Assembly (NCBI GenBank): GCA_030706745.1 | Contig: JAUZNX010000010.1 | Location: 62,001-126,000, forward strand | DNA length: 64,000 bases | Source of the DNA: Bacteroidota bacterium | Lineage (GTDB): Bacteria; Bacteroidota; Ignavibacteria; Palsa-1295 | Direction of reading: 5' to 3' | Shown here: positions 1-7,596 of the stretch, piece by piece | How positions within the stretch are numbered: the first letter of the stretch is position 1 | Layout of the letters: the number at the start of each line of letters is the position of its first letter | Program-made: the position numbers and the translations under genes | Notes under the pieces: generated by a model | Databases searched by the model: none | Told to the model about the DNA's origin: nothing | The model's input: only the letters and a program-made list of their open reading frames with translations

Positions 1-7
1 ATTTGTA

Positions 8-80
8 GCCGGGGTGGCGTAAGCCCCCGTAACAAGTTCGCCTATTGGATTCGAAGCCCCAGCGGGGCGGCATCTCGATG
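8..80. repeat. G/C-rich hairpin segment upstream of first gene
   Basis: This stretch ahead of the first gene has no coding support. It holds a perfect short hairpin at 56-68 (GCCCC-AGC-GGGGC) and a second G-run/C-run pair around 11-29. It resembles the short intergenic palindromes seen elsewhere in the window, but no second copy of this exact sequence was found here. The remainder of 1-159 shows no recognisable gene end or promoter. Confidence 0.35.
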
Positions 81-159
81 CGTACCTGCGCCTGCTTCTC
101 GAACAACTCAGTGCACTCGCGTTTTGGGGGATTCATTTCGCGATGAACGCAAGTTCACT

Positions 160-1134
160 ATGACAATGATTCAATATTGCTGTTCCTTAACCTTACTACT
201 CTCGAGTTTCCTTCTTGTCGGGTGCAATGGCTCGGACCCGGTGAACGGTCCCAATGGCGGATCGAACCCCAACACCGAGCAACATGCAGGCAAATACCTC
301 TTTGCTGCGACGGGTGATGGCATCTTCCGCTCGAGCGACGATGGCGCGTCATGGACCGAAATGGATAGCGGCGCCGGGCCCAAAGACTTTCGCTGTTTTG
401 GGACGCAAGGTAATTACATCTTCGCCGGCTCGGAAGGCTACGGCATGTTCCGATCGTCCAACAACGGCGTTTCCTGGGACACCACCAACGCGCAAGGTCC
501 TGCCACCAGGATTGCCGTTGCTATGCTGCAGTATGGCAAGCGCCTCTATGCAGCGGTGCCGCCCTGGGGTTTATACGCAACGACCGATGCTGGTAACTCA
601 TGGCAATACGCTGGCAGCGGAGGGTTCGAGGTACACTCGCTTGCTTCGAGTAGCGCGGGGCTCTTCATGGGTACCTCCGATAATGGCGTCTGGTGGTCAA
701 CAGATTCTGGCGGTTCCTGGGGCCACAGTGGGAGCGGCATGGATGGGTCCATCGTAAACGGACTCGCTGCCGAAGGATCGCGAGTACTGGCGGCGACAAG
801 CACGAACGGGCTGTGGCGTTCGCTCAATGGCGCCCGCGTCTGGGAACCGGTTTCTTCTGTGGCGCCCTCGGACGCGCAGTTCAGCGCATTCTTCGATGGC
901 GCTCACGCATACGTCGGGACTGTCTATGGCGTATTTGTATCCTCAGACACGGGGTCCACCTGGACGTACGCAACAGGATTGCCATCGAGCACGACCTATG
1001 CCTTCGCCGCTAACCATGGTTATGTCTTCGCAGCCGCGGGATATGTCTATCGATCGAGTGATAACGGCACGACATGGCAAGTGTGCAACAATGGACTCAA
1101 GGGCACTCCGATTTACGCATTTGGAGTTTGGTAA
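160..1134 (+). CDS. Asp-box (BNR/Ycf48-like) beta-propeller lipoprotein
   Basis: The frame is open from a TTG at 124, but the ATG at 160 is preferred because it places a lipoprotein signal peptide at the N-terminus: a short hydrophobic run ending in LVGC, whose Cys would be lipidated. After a Ser/Pro/Asn-rich linker the protein carries about seven Asp-box repeats of the type S-x-D-x-G-x-T/S-W (for example SSDDGASW, SSNNGVSW, TTDAGNSW, STDSGGSW, SSDTGSTW, SSDNGTTW). This predicts a beta-propeller anchored in the envelope and facing outwards. The family covers sialidase-like and Ycf48-like folds; no catalytic residues could be assigned, so a binding or structural role is as likely as an enzyme. 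It stands alone, convergent to the HNH patch downstream. Confidence 0.75.
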   Translation: MTMIQYCCSLTLLLSSFLLVGCNGSDPVNGPNGGSNPNTEQHAGKYLFAATGDGIFRSSDDGASWTEMDSGAGPKDFRCFGTQGNYIFAGSEGYGMFRSSNNGVSWDTTNAQGPATRIAVAMLQYGKRLYAAVPPWGLYATTDAGNSWQYAGSGGFEVHSLASSSAGLFMGTSDNGVWWSTDSGGSWGHSGSGMDGSIVNGLAAEGSRVLAATSTNGLWRSLNGARVWEPVSSVAPSDAQFSAFFDGAHAYVGTVYGVFVSSDTGSTWTYATGLPSSTTYAFAANHGYVFAAAGYVYRSSDNGTTWQVCNNGLKGTPIYAFGVW

Positions 1135-1222
1135 TGAAGCCCCGCCGCGTAATCTAAGAGGCACAACAACCCCAGGCGATGCACTACGGAGCGAACAAGA
1201 AGCTCAGGCTTCTTGTCGCGGC

Positions 1223-1540
1223 CTAAATCACTTCAAGCACCAACTGATGTTGGAAGAAGACAGCGGACGGATCAAGGAATTGTTGCGCAAACTGCTTGAC
1301 ATCAGACAGTTCATCGCCGGCTAAGACAGGAAATACAGCGTCCGGCTCATGATAGGTCGGCTCTTTGTTGCCGAGCAACAACTCCCATTCGTCACCGTTG
1401 CGAAAAATAGTAGCAACGATATTCGCGCCTTCGCGAATACCGCGCTCATCAGCATCCGATCGATTATGGATCTGGAACTGAGGGATGGTATTGTAATCGT
1501 CATCCACAGGTTCAATTTTGATAATTACGAATTCACTCAT
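1223..1540 (-). CDS. Hypothetical 105-residue acidic protein
   Basis: A short acidic, soluble protein that I do not recognise. Its start codon overlaps the stop of the upstream HNH endonuclease gene by 4 bases (ATGA), so the two are very likely translated together and may function together. There is no signal peptide or membrane segment. The sequence contains several beta-strand-like stretches and ends in hydrophobic LVLEVI. The tight coupling to a nuclease makes an accessory or immunity-type role possible, but nothing in the sequence demonstrates it. Confidence 0.6.
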   Translation of the reverse strand: MSEFVIIKIEPVDDDYNTIPQFQIHNRSDADERGIREGANIVATIFRNGDEWELLLGNKEPTYHEPDAVFPVLAGDELSDVKQFAQQFLDPSAVFFQHQLVLEVI

Positions 1541-2289
1541 TGCTTAAAAATGTTATTACGGTGAAATGCGAACGACTCAGGGTCTGCTTGAAATCGGTCC
1601 GCGGGCTTGATTGGCTGATCGGCTAAAGCAAGCAAGCCGACTTGGGCCAATTGGTTATCGGAAGGAATTGCCACTATACTGCTGACGATAATATGCCGCG
1701 TCTCATCGACTCCGAGAATACCCCGATCAAAGGCTCTATCGTGAAATGCGCAAAGCGCAATTCCATTGCGGGGATCAGCGCGAAGCTCCACGCTCACGCT
1801 CCATGGAATAATATGACTAGCAACCAGCATATCACTCATTCCTAAGCCGCAGAAGCAACAACTGAAATTGTAGCCTGAAAGAACTGTCCTTCGAAAGAAG
1901 GCTTGCACCATCCTTACATGCACGCTACGCAAGGTGTCCGTTGGACCTTCAGGTAATTCGGGAATCGTCGGCTCTTCAATTGAAAGAATCTTCTTTCGCG
2001 CTTCCTCACTTTCAATTGCCAGCGGTTCAGGTCTTTCGCTAAACTCCTCCCAAATTTCAACTTCCCCTTTGCCTCCGTGCGAAAGCCCTCCAACACCGCG
2101 GCTTTGTAGCGCTGGATCTAAACGGGCGAAGTTGCCGAGCTTCATCGAAAGAGCATTCGCACTGCGGCCAATGATCTCGGCCACATGAATAATTTTCGGA
2201 TTCCGTGCCGAAATTTGAGGAAATGGGATTTCGCAGTACAGATTGAATGCTATGAGGAGTTCATCTCTTTGCCAATTGTCTCGCGCCAT
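1537..2289 (-). CDS. HNH endonuclease (restriction-type)
   Basis: Predicted DNA endonuclease of the HNH superfamily, 250 residues. The N-terminal third begins WQRDELLIAFNLYCEIPF and contains ARNPKII and GRSANALSMKL, an arrangement typical of putative restriction HNH proteins with a helical DNA-binding N-terminus. The C-terminal half holds the nuclease core: CCFCG (zinc-type knuckle), SHIIPW (first catalytic His) and NGIALCAFHDRAFDRG (Asn and second His of the HNH motif). All core residues appear intact. It lies third in a minus-strand group that includes another, unrelated HNH gene at 2680-3579 and is coupled by a 4-base overlap to the small gene after it. No methyltransferase is adjacent, so a modification-dependent or standalone role is inferred. 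Confidence 0.85.
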   Translation of the reverse strand: MARDNWQRDELLIAFNLYCEIPFPQISARNPKIIHVAEIIGRSANALSMKLGNFARLDPALQSRGVGGLSHGGKGEVEIWEEFSERPEPLAIESEEARKKILSIEEPTIPELPEGPTDTLRSVHVRMVQAFFRRTVLSGYNFSCCFCGLGMSDMLVASHIIPWSVSVELRADPRNGIALCAFHDRAFDRGILGVDETRHIIVSSIVAIPSDNQLAQVGLLALADQPIKPADRFQADPESFAFHRNNIFKQ

Positions 2290-2312
2290 TCGAGTATTTT
2301 GAATGAAGTCCC

Positions 2313-2552
2313 TTAACCGTTTTGCTGGATAAGCTCAAACAAGGTATCCGGGAGATCAAAGTCCCACAATTCGGGATCAATTGCTTTTAGTGCATCACCG
2401 AAGGTTGAGCACCTTTGACTATTACCTCCCGTGATTAAGATAATATCGTTCTTGCCGAGCGGCATGATAAGCCGCGCAGCCTCTTTAAGCTGGTCGTTAT
2501 CAAAGACAGTGTATTCAGCATCGCAGAAGCTTCTTCGCATCTCCGCCGGCAA
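2313..2552 (-). CDS. Hypothetical 79-residue protein, possibly 5'-truncated by a frameshift
   Basis: Unrecognised small soluble protein with a Rossmann-like stretch (NDIILITGGNSQ). The annotated start is a weak TTG at 2552. The same frame is open a little further upstream (encoding RYYVDELPAEM), then meets a stop. Another frame directly upstream, through about 2650, encodes a protein-like run containing KLYISTIGDGDHNSD. Inserting one base near 2580-2590 would fuse the two. I read this as a probable frameshifted or decaying gene rather than a genuine short one. It sits between the two HNH endonuclease genes on the same strand. Confidence 0.4.
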   Translation of the reverse strand: MPAEMRRSFCDAEYTVFDNDQLKEAARLIMPLGKNDIILITGGNSQRCSTFGDALKAIDPELWDFDLPDTLFELIQQNG

Positions 2553-2679
2553 TTCGTCAACGTAATAGCGTTTCGTTGGTAGTCGCTGTTATGGTCTCCA
2601 TCACCTATAGTACTAATATACAACTTTTTGCTGGTACTTTCATTTCCACGAAGCAGTAATCATAAAGCCCTCCAAGTCG

Positions 2680-3579
2680 TCAAGCCGCAAATCTATGCTC
2701 ATTGTGCCAAACCAGCGATTCACGTGAAGGGCGCAGGATGTCTGGTCCAGGAAGCGAAATAAGCTCTCGACCCTGTAAAGCATAGTAGTCCTTTCCATTC
2801 TCAAATTCTGATTTGATTCGGCTACTCACCTCCACGTGAAGATCAGGCGTCACTGTCAGATAGCCAGCGTCAAAAAGAGTATGAATGTCCGATCGAAGGA
2901 AGAGGCCGTTAGAGACAATGTGCTTACCGTGTTCGCTATAAGGAATAATGTGAGAGGCCTGAAGGACTGGAAGTGTTCGTTCACCTGTGACGGCACACCT
3001 TCGGTTGTAAGCATCCATGACGAGCACGCGAAAACCGCCTTGCCCGACGCGCTGCATGATCGTCTGTTCCTGGTAGCGTTCGTACTCGCTGAAGTCGAGC
3101 CAATTGGCATAGTTGAGGTGCTCCGTTACGGCCGCCCAAATTGCAGCACCATCGGCATTCTCAGTAAGATAGCGCTTACCTTGAACGATTGCATTTCCCC
3201 AAGCCGGTACCGGAACCCACGCCTCCTGTTCAAAGAAAAATGGCTGTGTGAGAATGATGCATCCTACTTGAGGATCTGGTGACGAACGATGAGTATGGCC
3301 AATGATCTTAGCCTTCAAGCCCTCTAACGACCTTGTTCCGTTCTTGCTGCCAAATGCCGCCCAAGCTACTGAAGCAGGCATTACCGAGTAACGGACGAAA
3401 AAGGCTCCTCCTACGATGTAATGCGGGCTGCCTTTAAGCTTAAAGAGAAACGGTTCGCCCGGTTGTAGTAAGTGCCAATCTTCCTTCGCACTGGGCTTCC
3501 AAAAATTGACCTCATCGGCATGTTCAGCTTGCAGCTGGAAGAACCAATCTCGATCAGTGACGCCGGTGAAGAATCTCAT
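2680..3579 (-). CDS. HNH endonuclease with N-terminal EVE/PUA-like region
   Basis: Predicted restriction-type endonuclease of 299 residues. The N-terminal half (about residues 1-170) has features of PUA/EVE-like modules, including W-H-L-L-x-P-G-E-P-F-L-F-K and IVGGAFF. In related proteins such modules read modified bases. The C-terminal half carries an HNH_2-type core: RRCAVTG, ASHIIPYSEHG (first His), SNGLFLRSDIHTLFDAG (Asn/Asp and second His). It is first in the minus-strand group containing the other HNH gene at 1537-2289. The combination of a base-reading module with HNH and no neighbouring methyltransferase suggests a modification-dependent restriction enzyme, which is inference. The family is common in bacteria as a single gene. 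Confidence 0.85.
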   Translation of the reverse strand: MRFFTGVTDRDWFFQLQAEHADEVNFWKPSAKEDWHLLQPGEPFLFKLKGSPHYIVGGAFFVRYSVMPASVAWAAFGSKNGTRSLEGLKAKIIGHTHRSSPDPQVGCIILTQPFFFEQEAWVPVPAWGNAIVQGKRYLTENADGAAIWAAVTEHLNYANWLDFSEYERYQEQTIMQRVGQGGFRVLVMDAYNRRCAVTGERTLPVLQASHIIPYSEHGKHIVSNGLFLRSDIHTLFDAGYLTVTPDLHVEVSSRIKSEFENGKDYYALQGRELISLPGPDILRPSRESLVWHNEHRFAA

Positions 3580-3645
3580 CCTATCACAAAAATACGCTTT
3601 ATTATTCAGTTGGCGGAACAGAACACTTTTGAACCGACCCGATGA

Positions 3646-4407
3646 TCAAATATCCGCCCCTATCTCCGCCGCCAAGCAGGCGGCTTCCCAGAGGCTTCGG
3701 GTGATGACGGTCCACTCGTGGCGCAGGTATTTGGAGTTCATCTTCTCGCCGGGTTTGAGGAGCGCTTCCAGCGCGCGGGCGTGGCTTACGTTTGCCGCTT
3801 CAACGAGGCTTGGTAGAGAAGCGGGATAGTGATGCGTCCGATAAATCTTCGAGGCGAGACTCCGGGCGGATGGGTTCTTGTCCTTGATGATCGTCGCGTC
3901 CCACAACTGGTGCATCTTGCGCTTGTGTCCGTGATAGATCACGACGAGCGTGTTCGCGCCGCGATCGTTATTGTTGTAGCAGTGAAACGGCTGATAGAGA
4001 TCGCCAACGAGATGGAGCCAGAAGAGCAGCGCCTCCTTGCGCTCCGCGCGCAGAGCGTTTTTGTTTTGCACGGTGGCCCGCGCGTGTTCCAGCTCCTTGA
4101 TGATGCAGGTGGGTTCGCAGTCGCGCGCGGCATCGTAGGCATCGGCGGTCGCTGGAATATCGACGTAGTGCCATCGATCCTCGCTCTCCGGCCTGTGCGG
4201 ACGAATGCTGTCGGCCCAGCGACCGATCTCGCCCCAATCGTGCGTCCCCAACAGCTCGTAGACCTTGACCTGCTCCGACCGCTTCATCAGCCGGAGCGCC
4301 ATCCGCACAACGACCTCATGTCCTTCCCTTCCCCACGCGAACGATGATGCGGGCGCGAGAAGCGGGAGGCAGGTCAGGCAAAGAATCAGCAAACGTTTCA
4401 CGGGCAT
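3646..4407 (-). CDS. S1/P1-family zinc nuclease, secreted
   Basis: Exported single-strand nuclease of the S1/P1 family, 253 residues. A Sec signal peptide ends ASSFA, leaving Trp as the first mature residue (WGREGHE). That is diagnostic, because the N-terminal Trp and following His bind the zinc cluster. Further zinc-ligand motifs are visible in order: WAD, RWHYVDIP, HLVGDLYQPFHC, NDRGANTL and HQLWD. The protein would degrade RNA and single-stranded DNA in the periplasm or outside the cell, probably for nucleotide scavenging. It lies just downstream of the PemK-type toxin gene on the same strand (6-base gap), although a functional link is unlikely. Confidence 0.92.
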   Translation of the reverse strand: MPVKRLLILCLTCLPLLAPASSFAWGREGHEVVVRMALRLMKRSEQVKVYELLGTHDWGEIGRWADSIRPHRPESEDRWHYVDIPATADAYDAARDCEPTCIIKELEHARATVQNKNALRAERKEALLFWLHLVGDLYQPFHCYNNNDRGANTLVVIYHGHKRKMHQLWDATIIKDKNPSARSLASKIYRTHHYPASLPSLVEAANVSHARALEALLKPGEKMNSKYLRHEWTVITRSLWEAACLAAEIGADI

Positions 4408-4413
4408 TCAAGC

Positions 4414-4782
4414 TCAGTGGGTCAGGCCGAGCGCTTCGAGGAGAGCTTTATTCAGCTTGAGTTCGATTCGCGCTGCCAGGTCTCCTAATTTTGAATAGAC
4501 GAGTGCGCGATTGAGCAGCACAAGTTTGTGTGCACGCAGAACGGACGTGCGTTTGAGCCCGGTCTTTTGAAAATCGGAATCGGCAGAACTCAGGATAATG
4601 TCCGATGGCAACACCGGATCCGGCAACGAGGATGAGATGAATGCGCACAGCACATCGTCCGCGCTGGCGAGATACTTGTTCGGAGTGACGATCACCGCTG
4701 GCCGAACTTTCGAGTCCGTCAAGTCAGTGAAAGGAAAGCGTACTAATACTACGCTGCCCCGTTGATAGGTTTCTTGGGCCAT
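4414..4782 (-). CDS. PemK/MazF-family toxin
   Basis: Type II toxin of the PemK/MazF fold, 122 residues. The N-terminus shows the family pattern: RGSVVLVRFPFTDLT, then K-x-RPAVIV (beta strands around the catalytic Arg) and later DIIL and TSVLRAHKL, corresponding to the conserved Ser/Thr and strand that complete the active site. The substrate would be mRNA cleaved at short motifs. The gene begins inside the end of the upstream small ORF (4749-4976), a 34-base overlap typical of antitoxin-toxin pairs. The start MAQETYQRG is the only in-frame Met that keeps the first strand intact. Confidence 0.87.
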   Translation of the reverse strand: MAQETYQRGSVVLVRFPFTDLTDSKVRPAVIVTPNKYLASADDVLCAFISSSLPDPVLPSDIILSSADSDFQKTGLKRTSVLRAHKLVLLNRALVYSKLGDLAARIELKLNKALLEALGLTH

Positions 4783-4976
4783 GAGGCCGTGTGGCCGTCG
4801 TTAAGGGAGTAAATGTCTTCGGAAGGATCTTCAAGCCACTTATGCGCTTTCGATGCGGCGGCGAGCGCAATGAGTTCGCGGTCGGATGGCGTGCGCTTCT
4901 GAGGAGCGCTCGCCTTACGACTGCGATTCAACGGCGTGATTATTTTCGCTGTCTTCTGCATCGATAACATCAACAA
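4749..4976 (-). CDS. Putative antitoxin partner of the PemK-type toxin
   Basis: A 75-residue basic/hydrophilic protein immediately upstream of, and overlapping, the PemK-type toxin gene. The N-terminal region is Lys/Arg-rich (about residues 8-32) and could contact DNA. The C-terminal part (KWLEDPSEDIYSLNDG) is acidic and probably disordered, as expected for a segment that wraps around a toxin. No named antitoxin domain could be recognised, so the assignment rests on gene order, size and overlap. Translation could also start at the internal Met at 4961. Confidence 0.65.
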   Translation of the reverse strand: MLMLSMQKTAKIITPLNRSRKASAPQKRTPSDRELIALAAASKAHKWLEDPSEDIYSLNDGHTASWPKKPINGAA

Positions 4977-5004
4977 GACGCTCTATTTCGCGTTCCCGTC
5001 TCTC

Positions 5005-5826
5005 CTAGCTTACCACCCAGGATTCCTTCCAGGTCACGAGCTTTGCTTCGGGCATGGGGCGTCCCAAGAAACGCTCGCCGATCTGCTGGAATTTTCGGGG
5101 CATGTCGCTGACCAGAATGGATGAAGGCAGAGGGATGAGGGTTGAAGGATTCGGCAGCTTCGCTGCCACCACTTTGGCAGCTTCGGCGCCGGAGTTGACG
5201 AGCGTCACGTTCTTCCCTATCGTCTTTTGAATAATATCAAGCAAGACGGGATAGTGCGTGCAGCCCAGTACAAGTGTATCGATATGCTGCTCTCGGAGCG
5301 GACGGAGATATTCTTCGGCGACGAGTTCGGTCGCGGGGTGGTCGGTCCATCCTTCTTCGGCGAGTGGCACGAAGAGCGGGCACGCGACGGAGAACGTCTC
5401 GCACGGTTTGCTTTGCCGATCCGCTTCGATCGCGATGGCGTCCTCATACGCCTGACTCGCTATGGTCGCCTCGGTGCCGATGATACCGATGCGTCCCGTA
5501 CGCGTTGCTCGGACCGCTTCTTTTGCTGTCGGCGCGATCATGCCGATCACCGGAATCGTACCCGCCATGCGCTCGACCTCATCGAGCGCCACGGCGCTCA
5601 CCGTGTTACACGCCACGACGATCATCTTCACTCCATGCGCGAGCATCAGCTCGGTATCCTCACGCGCATACCGCCGAACGGTATCGCGCGATTTCGCGCC
5701 ATAGGGCACGCGAGCGGTATCACCAAAATATACGATGGACTCATGCGGAACGGTCGTGAAGAGCTCCTTCACGACCGTCATCCCACCAATACCGGAATCG
5801 AAGACTCCGATCGGCTTTACGTCCAT
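5005..5826 (-). CDS. murI: Glutamate racemase
   Basis: Converts L-glutamate to D-glutamate for peptidoglycan. At 273 residues the length is normal for the family. Signature motifs are all present: FDSGIGG near the N-terminus (substrate-binding Asp and Ser), VACNTVSA with the first catalytic Cys, and LGCTHYPVL with the second catalytic Cys. Its ATG overlaps the stop of the upstream DUF2059 gene by one base (TAATG), indicating translational coupling. The start is supported because residues 1-12 (MDVKPIGVFDSG) match the usual beginning of the fold. Confidence 0.97.
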   Translation of the reverse strand: MDVKPIGVFDSGIGGMTVVKELFTTVPHESIVYFGDTARVPYGAKSRDTVRRYAREDTELMLAHGVKMIVVACNTVSAVALDEVERMAGTIPVIGMIAPTAKEAVRATRTGRIGIIGTEATIASQAYEDAIAIEADRQSKPCETFSVACPLFVPLAEEGWTDHPATELVAEEYLRPLREQHIDTLVLGCTHYPVLLDIIQKTIGKNVTLVNSGAEAAKVVAAKLPNPSTLIPLPSSILVSDMPRKFQQIGERFLGRPMPEAKLVTWKESWVVS

Positions 5827-6497
5827 TAGTGTACGTGTCCCGAGTCCATCACAGGAGGTTCGGGCGGCGGTGGCATTCCCTCGGGCGGCATTCCGGGCTG
5901 GCCGGGCCGCATTCCCGGACGCGGGCGCATACCGGGGCCACGCATTCCTCCGGGGCCGCCTGGTCCCATACCCGGTGGGCGCTGCATGGGCTTGCGCATC
6001 GGCATGATGACTGTGTTGATCGTGCGCTGAATGTACTGCTCGATCTGTCCGGAGCGCGCGCCAACGAGTCGCGGCTCGATTTCAAGATAGTGCTTGCCCG
6101 ATGGCGTTTTGAAGAACGCGACAAGCGACTTCAGTTCGTCGGCGGTAAAATTCTCGCGATACGCGTTGAAGAGGATGGTCTCATCTTCATTCGGGTTCAG
6201 CGCGAGCATGACGCTATCGACGGCATGGGCGGAATCGATGCCCTGCATCTTGAACATACGAGACATCCGCTGAAGCTGGGCCTCGGCGCGTTCCTTGATG
6301 GTCGGCGTTACGCGAATGAGCGGATACAGCTCCTTGAAGGCAGCTTTGAACTTGACGCTATCGGATTGGGGCGGGGCCTTCTCCTCGGTCGCCGCCGTCC
6401 GGCCGGGGGCGAGTTTTTCTTTTGGCGCTTTCGGCTTCTGCGCCATGGCGCTCGAAGCAAGGAGTAAGACGAGAACGATACTTAGAAGATACTTCAT
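5826..6497 (-). CDS. Secreted DUF2059-type protein with Gly/Pro/Met-rich tail
   Basis: Exported protein of 223 residues. The signal peptide ends near SSAMAQ. The middle region (about residues 55-160) matches the DUF2059 pattern: helices with ENFTADELKSLVAFFKTPSGK, a motif recurrent in that family. The last 60 residues are a low-complexity tail built of GP, GM, RP and PPP runs ending DSGHVH, likely disordered and possibly metal-binding through Met/His. The gene is translationally coupled to murI by a TAATG overlap. DUF2059 has no established biochemical function, so only an envelope location can be proposed. Confidence 0.8.
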   Translation of the reverse strand: MKYLLSIVLVLLLASSAMAQKPKAPKEKLAPGRTAATEEKAPPQSDSVKFKAAFKELYPLIRVTPTIKERAEAQLQRMSRMFKMQGIDSAHAVDSVMLALNPNEDETILFNAYRENFTADELKSLVAFFKTPSGKHYLEIEPRLVGARSGQIEQYIQRTINTVIMPMRKPMQRPPGMGPGGPGGMRGPGMRPRPGMRPGQPGMPPEGMPPPPEPPVMDSGHVH

Positions 6498-6585
6498 GTG
6501 TCAGTTGAACATTGATGGACGCGACGCATCGTATCCGATGCTCGCGGCACTACAAATTGCATCGCGCACGAAAAAGTTTGCATGC

Positions 6586-7296
6586 TCACAGCGGTTTCCA
6601 CGCGCCGCCCTCGAAGATTTCGAAATTCGTCACCGGATGGACCTCCCATTGCGATGCCCTCGACTTGCCAACTTCGTCGGGATGTTCCTCGTCCCACATC
6701 AGCCAGCCGGTCACGCGGACGCGCTCGTGATGCTGCGCGAGGCGCTCAAGCTGATCGATACGCCAATTCGCCCGCACGGATTCCCAGCGCGGGGTAATCT
6801 CCACGACGAGGCCGTTCGCTTTGTCGTTCGTCGGCACATCGCTCACCCAAATGTGGTAATCGTGCAGCGAGTCCGAATAGCCGTTGCAGCTTTCGCGGCC
6901 TTCCTCCTTTGCGCGAACGAGATACCCAACGATCCGCACACCGCGCGATTCTTGCTGCCGCGCATAGTCACGTGCGGCGCCAGACCATCGCTCGCGCTTC
7001 TCGCGACCCGTTTCGGCCAATAGACCAGAGGGAATCTGGATGATGCTGGCCACCGTCAGGTCCGCGACATCGAGCGGCATCGTGTAGCGGTTCTTCTCGC
7101 GATTTAGCTGAGGGTCGCCGCCCTTGCCTTCCAAGCCAACGCCGCCGATTTCCTCCGGCGCAACTGCCGACTCCCGCACGGCTGACTCCGACACCGCTGG
7201 CGCGTGCGAAATCTTCTTGACGGAATTCGCGTACCATACTATGGCGGCGATCGCAATCAGCAAAACCGATAGACTATATTTTTTGTGATTCTTCAC
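6586..7296 (-). CDS. Membrane-anchored hypothetical protein, OB-like C-terminal part
   Basis: A 236-residue protein with an N-terminal hydrophobic anchor (about residues 8-24: SLSVLLIAIAAIVWYAN) and an extracytoplasmic body. The C-terminal 130 residues alternate beta-strand-like stretches (VRIVGYLVRAKEEG, DYHIWVSD, VRVTGWLMWDEEHP, WEVHPVTNFEI) in a pattern reminiscent of OB-fold proteins found in similar genomes. This is a pattern judgement, not a domain hit. The start codon is GTG at 7296, only 10 bases from the divergent gene at 7307, so the two cannot have separate ordinary promoters in the gap. Function unknown. Confidence 0.65.
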   Translation of the reverse strand: MKNHKKYSLSVLLIAIAAIVWYANSVKKISHAPAVSESAVRESAVAPEEIGGVGLEGKGGDPQLNREKNRYTMPLDVADLTVASIIQIPSGLLAETGREKRERWSGAARDYARQQESRGVRIVGYLVRAKEEGRESCNGYSDSLHDYHIWVSDVPTNDKANGLVVEITPRWESVRANWRIDQLERLAQHHERVRVTGWLMWDEEHPDEVGKSRASQWEVHPVTNFEIFEGGAWKPL

Positions 7297-7306
7297 TACT
7301 TCCTCA

Positions 7307-7534
7307 ATGTCCAGCCGATACTATAACATTCCGGACGTTCGCGATGGTCTGACCGAAGTCGAGCGAACGGTGCTGCTCGTCCTGCACGAAGCCCGCAAGG
7401 AATACGGCGATCGCATGATTCCAATGGCGCTCATCTTTGGCCGCGTCCAGGAGCGGCTGGACCTCTCGTGGGAAGAATTTCAACGGGCTATTACGAAAGC
7501 GCAAGTGGTGCAGCCATGGCTCTTTCAGAATTAG
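7307..7534 (+). CDS. Small hypothetical protein
   Basis: A 75-residue soluble, helical protein that I do not recognise. Its sequence looks like a single small winged-helix-type or EF-hand-less helical bundle (LTEVERTVLLVLHEARKEYG, LSWEEFQRAITKAQ), with no membrane segment or signal peptide. The start at 7307 lies 10 bases from the divergent GTG start of the membrane-anchored protein, which is unusual and leaves some doubt about one of the two starts. It is followed 62 bases later by the MFS transporter gene on the same strand. Confidence 0.5.
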   Translation: MSSRYYNIPDVRDGLTEVERTVLLVLHEARKEYGDRMIPMALIFGRVQERLDLSWEEFQRAITKAQVVQPWLFQN

Positions 7535-7596
7535 TCGTTCAGCTGAGTTGATTGCCCGGAAACGCTTTTGATTGAAGTTGCCTATAGTCGGGCTCT

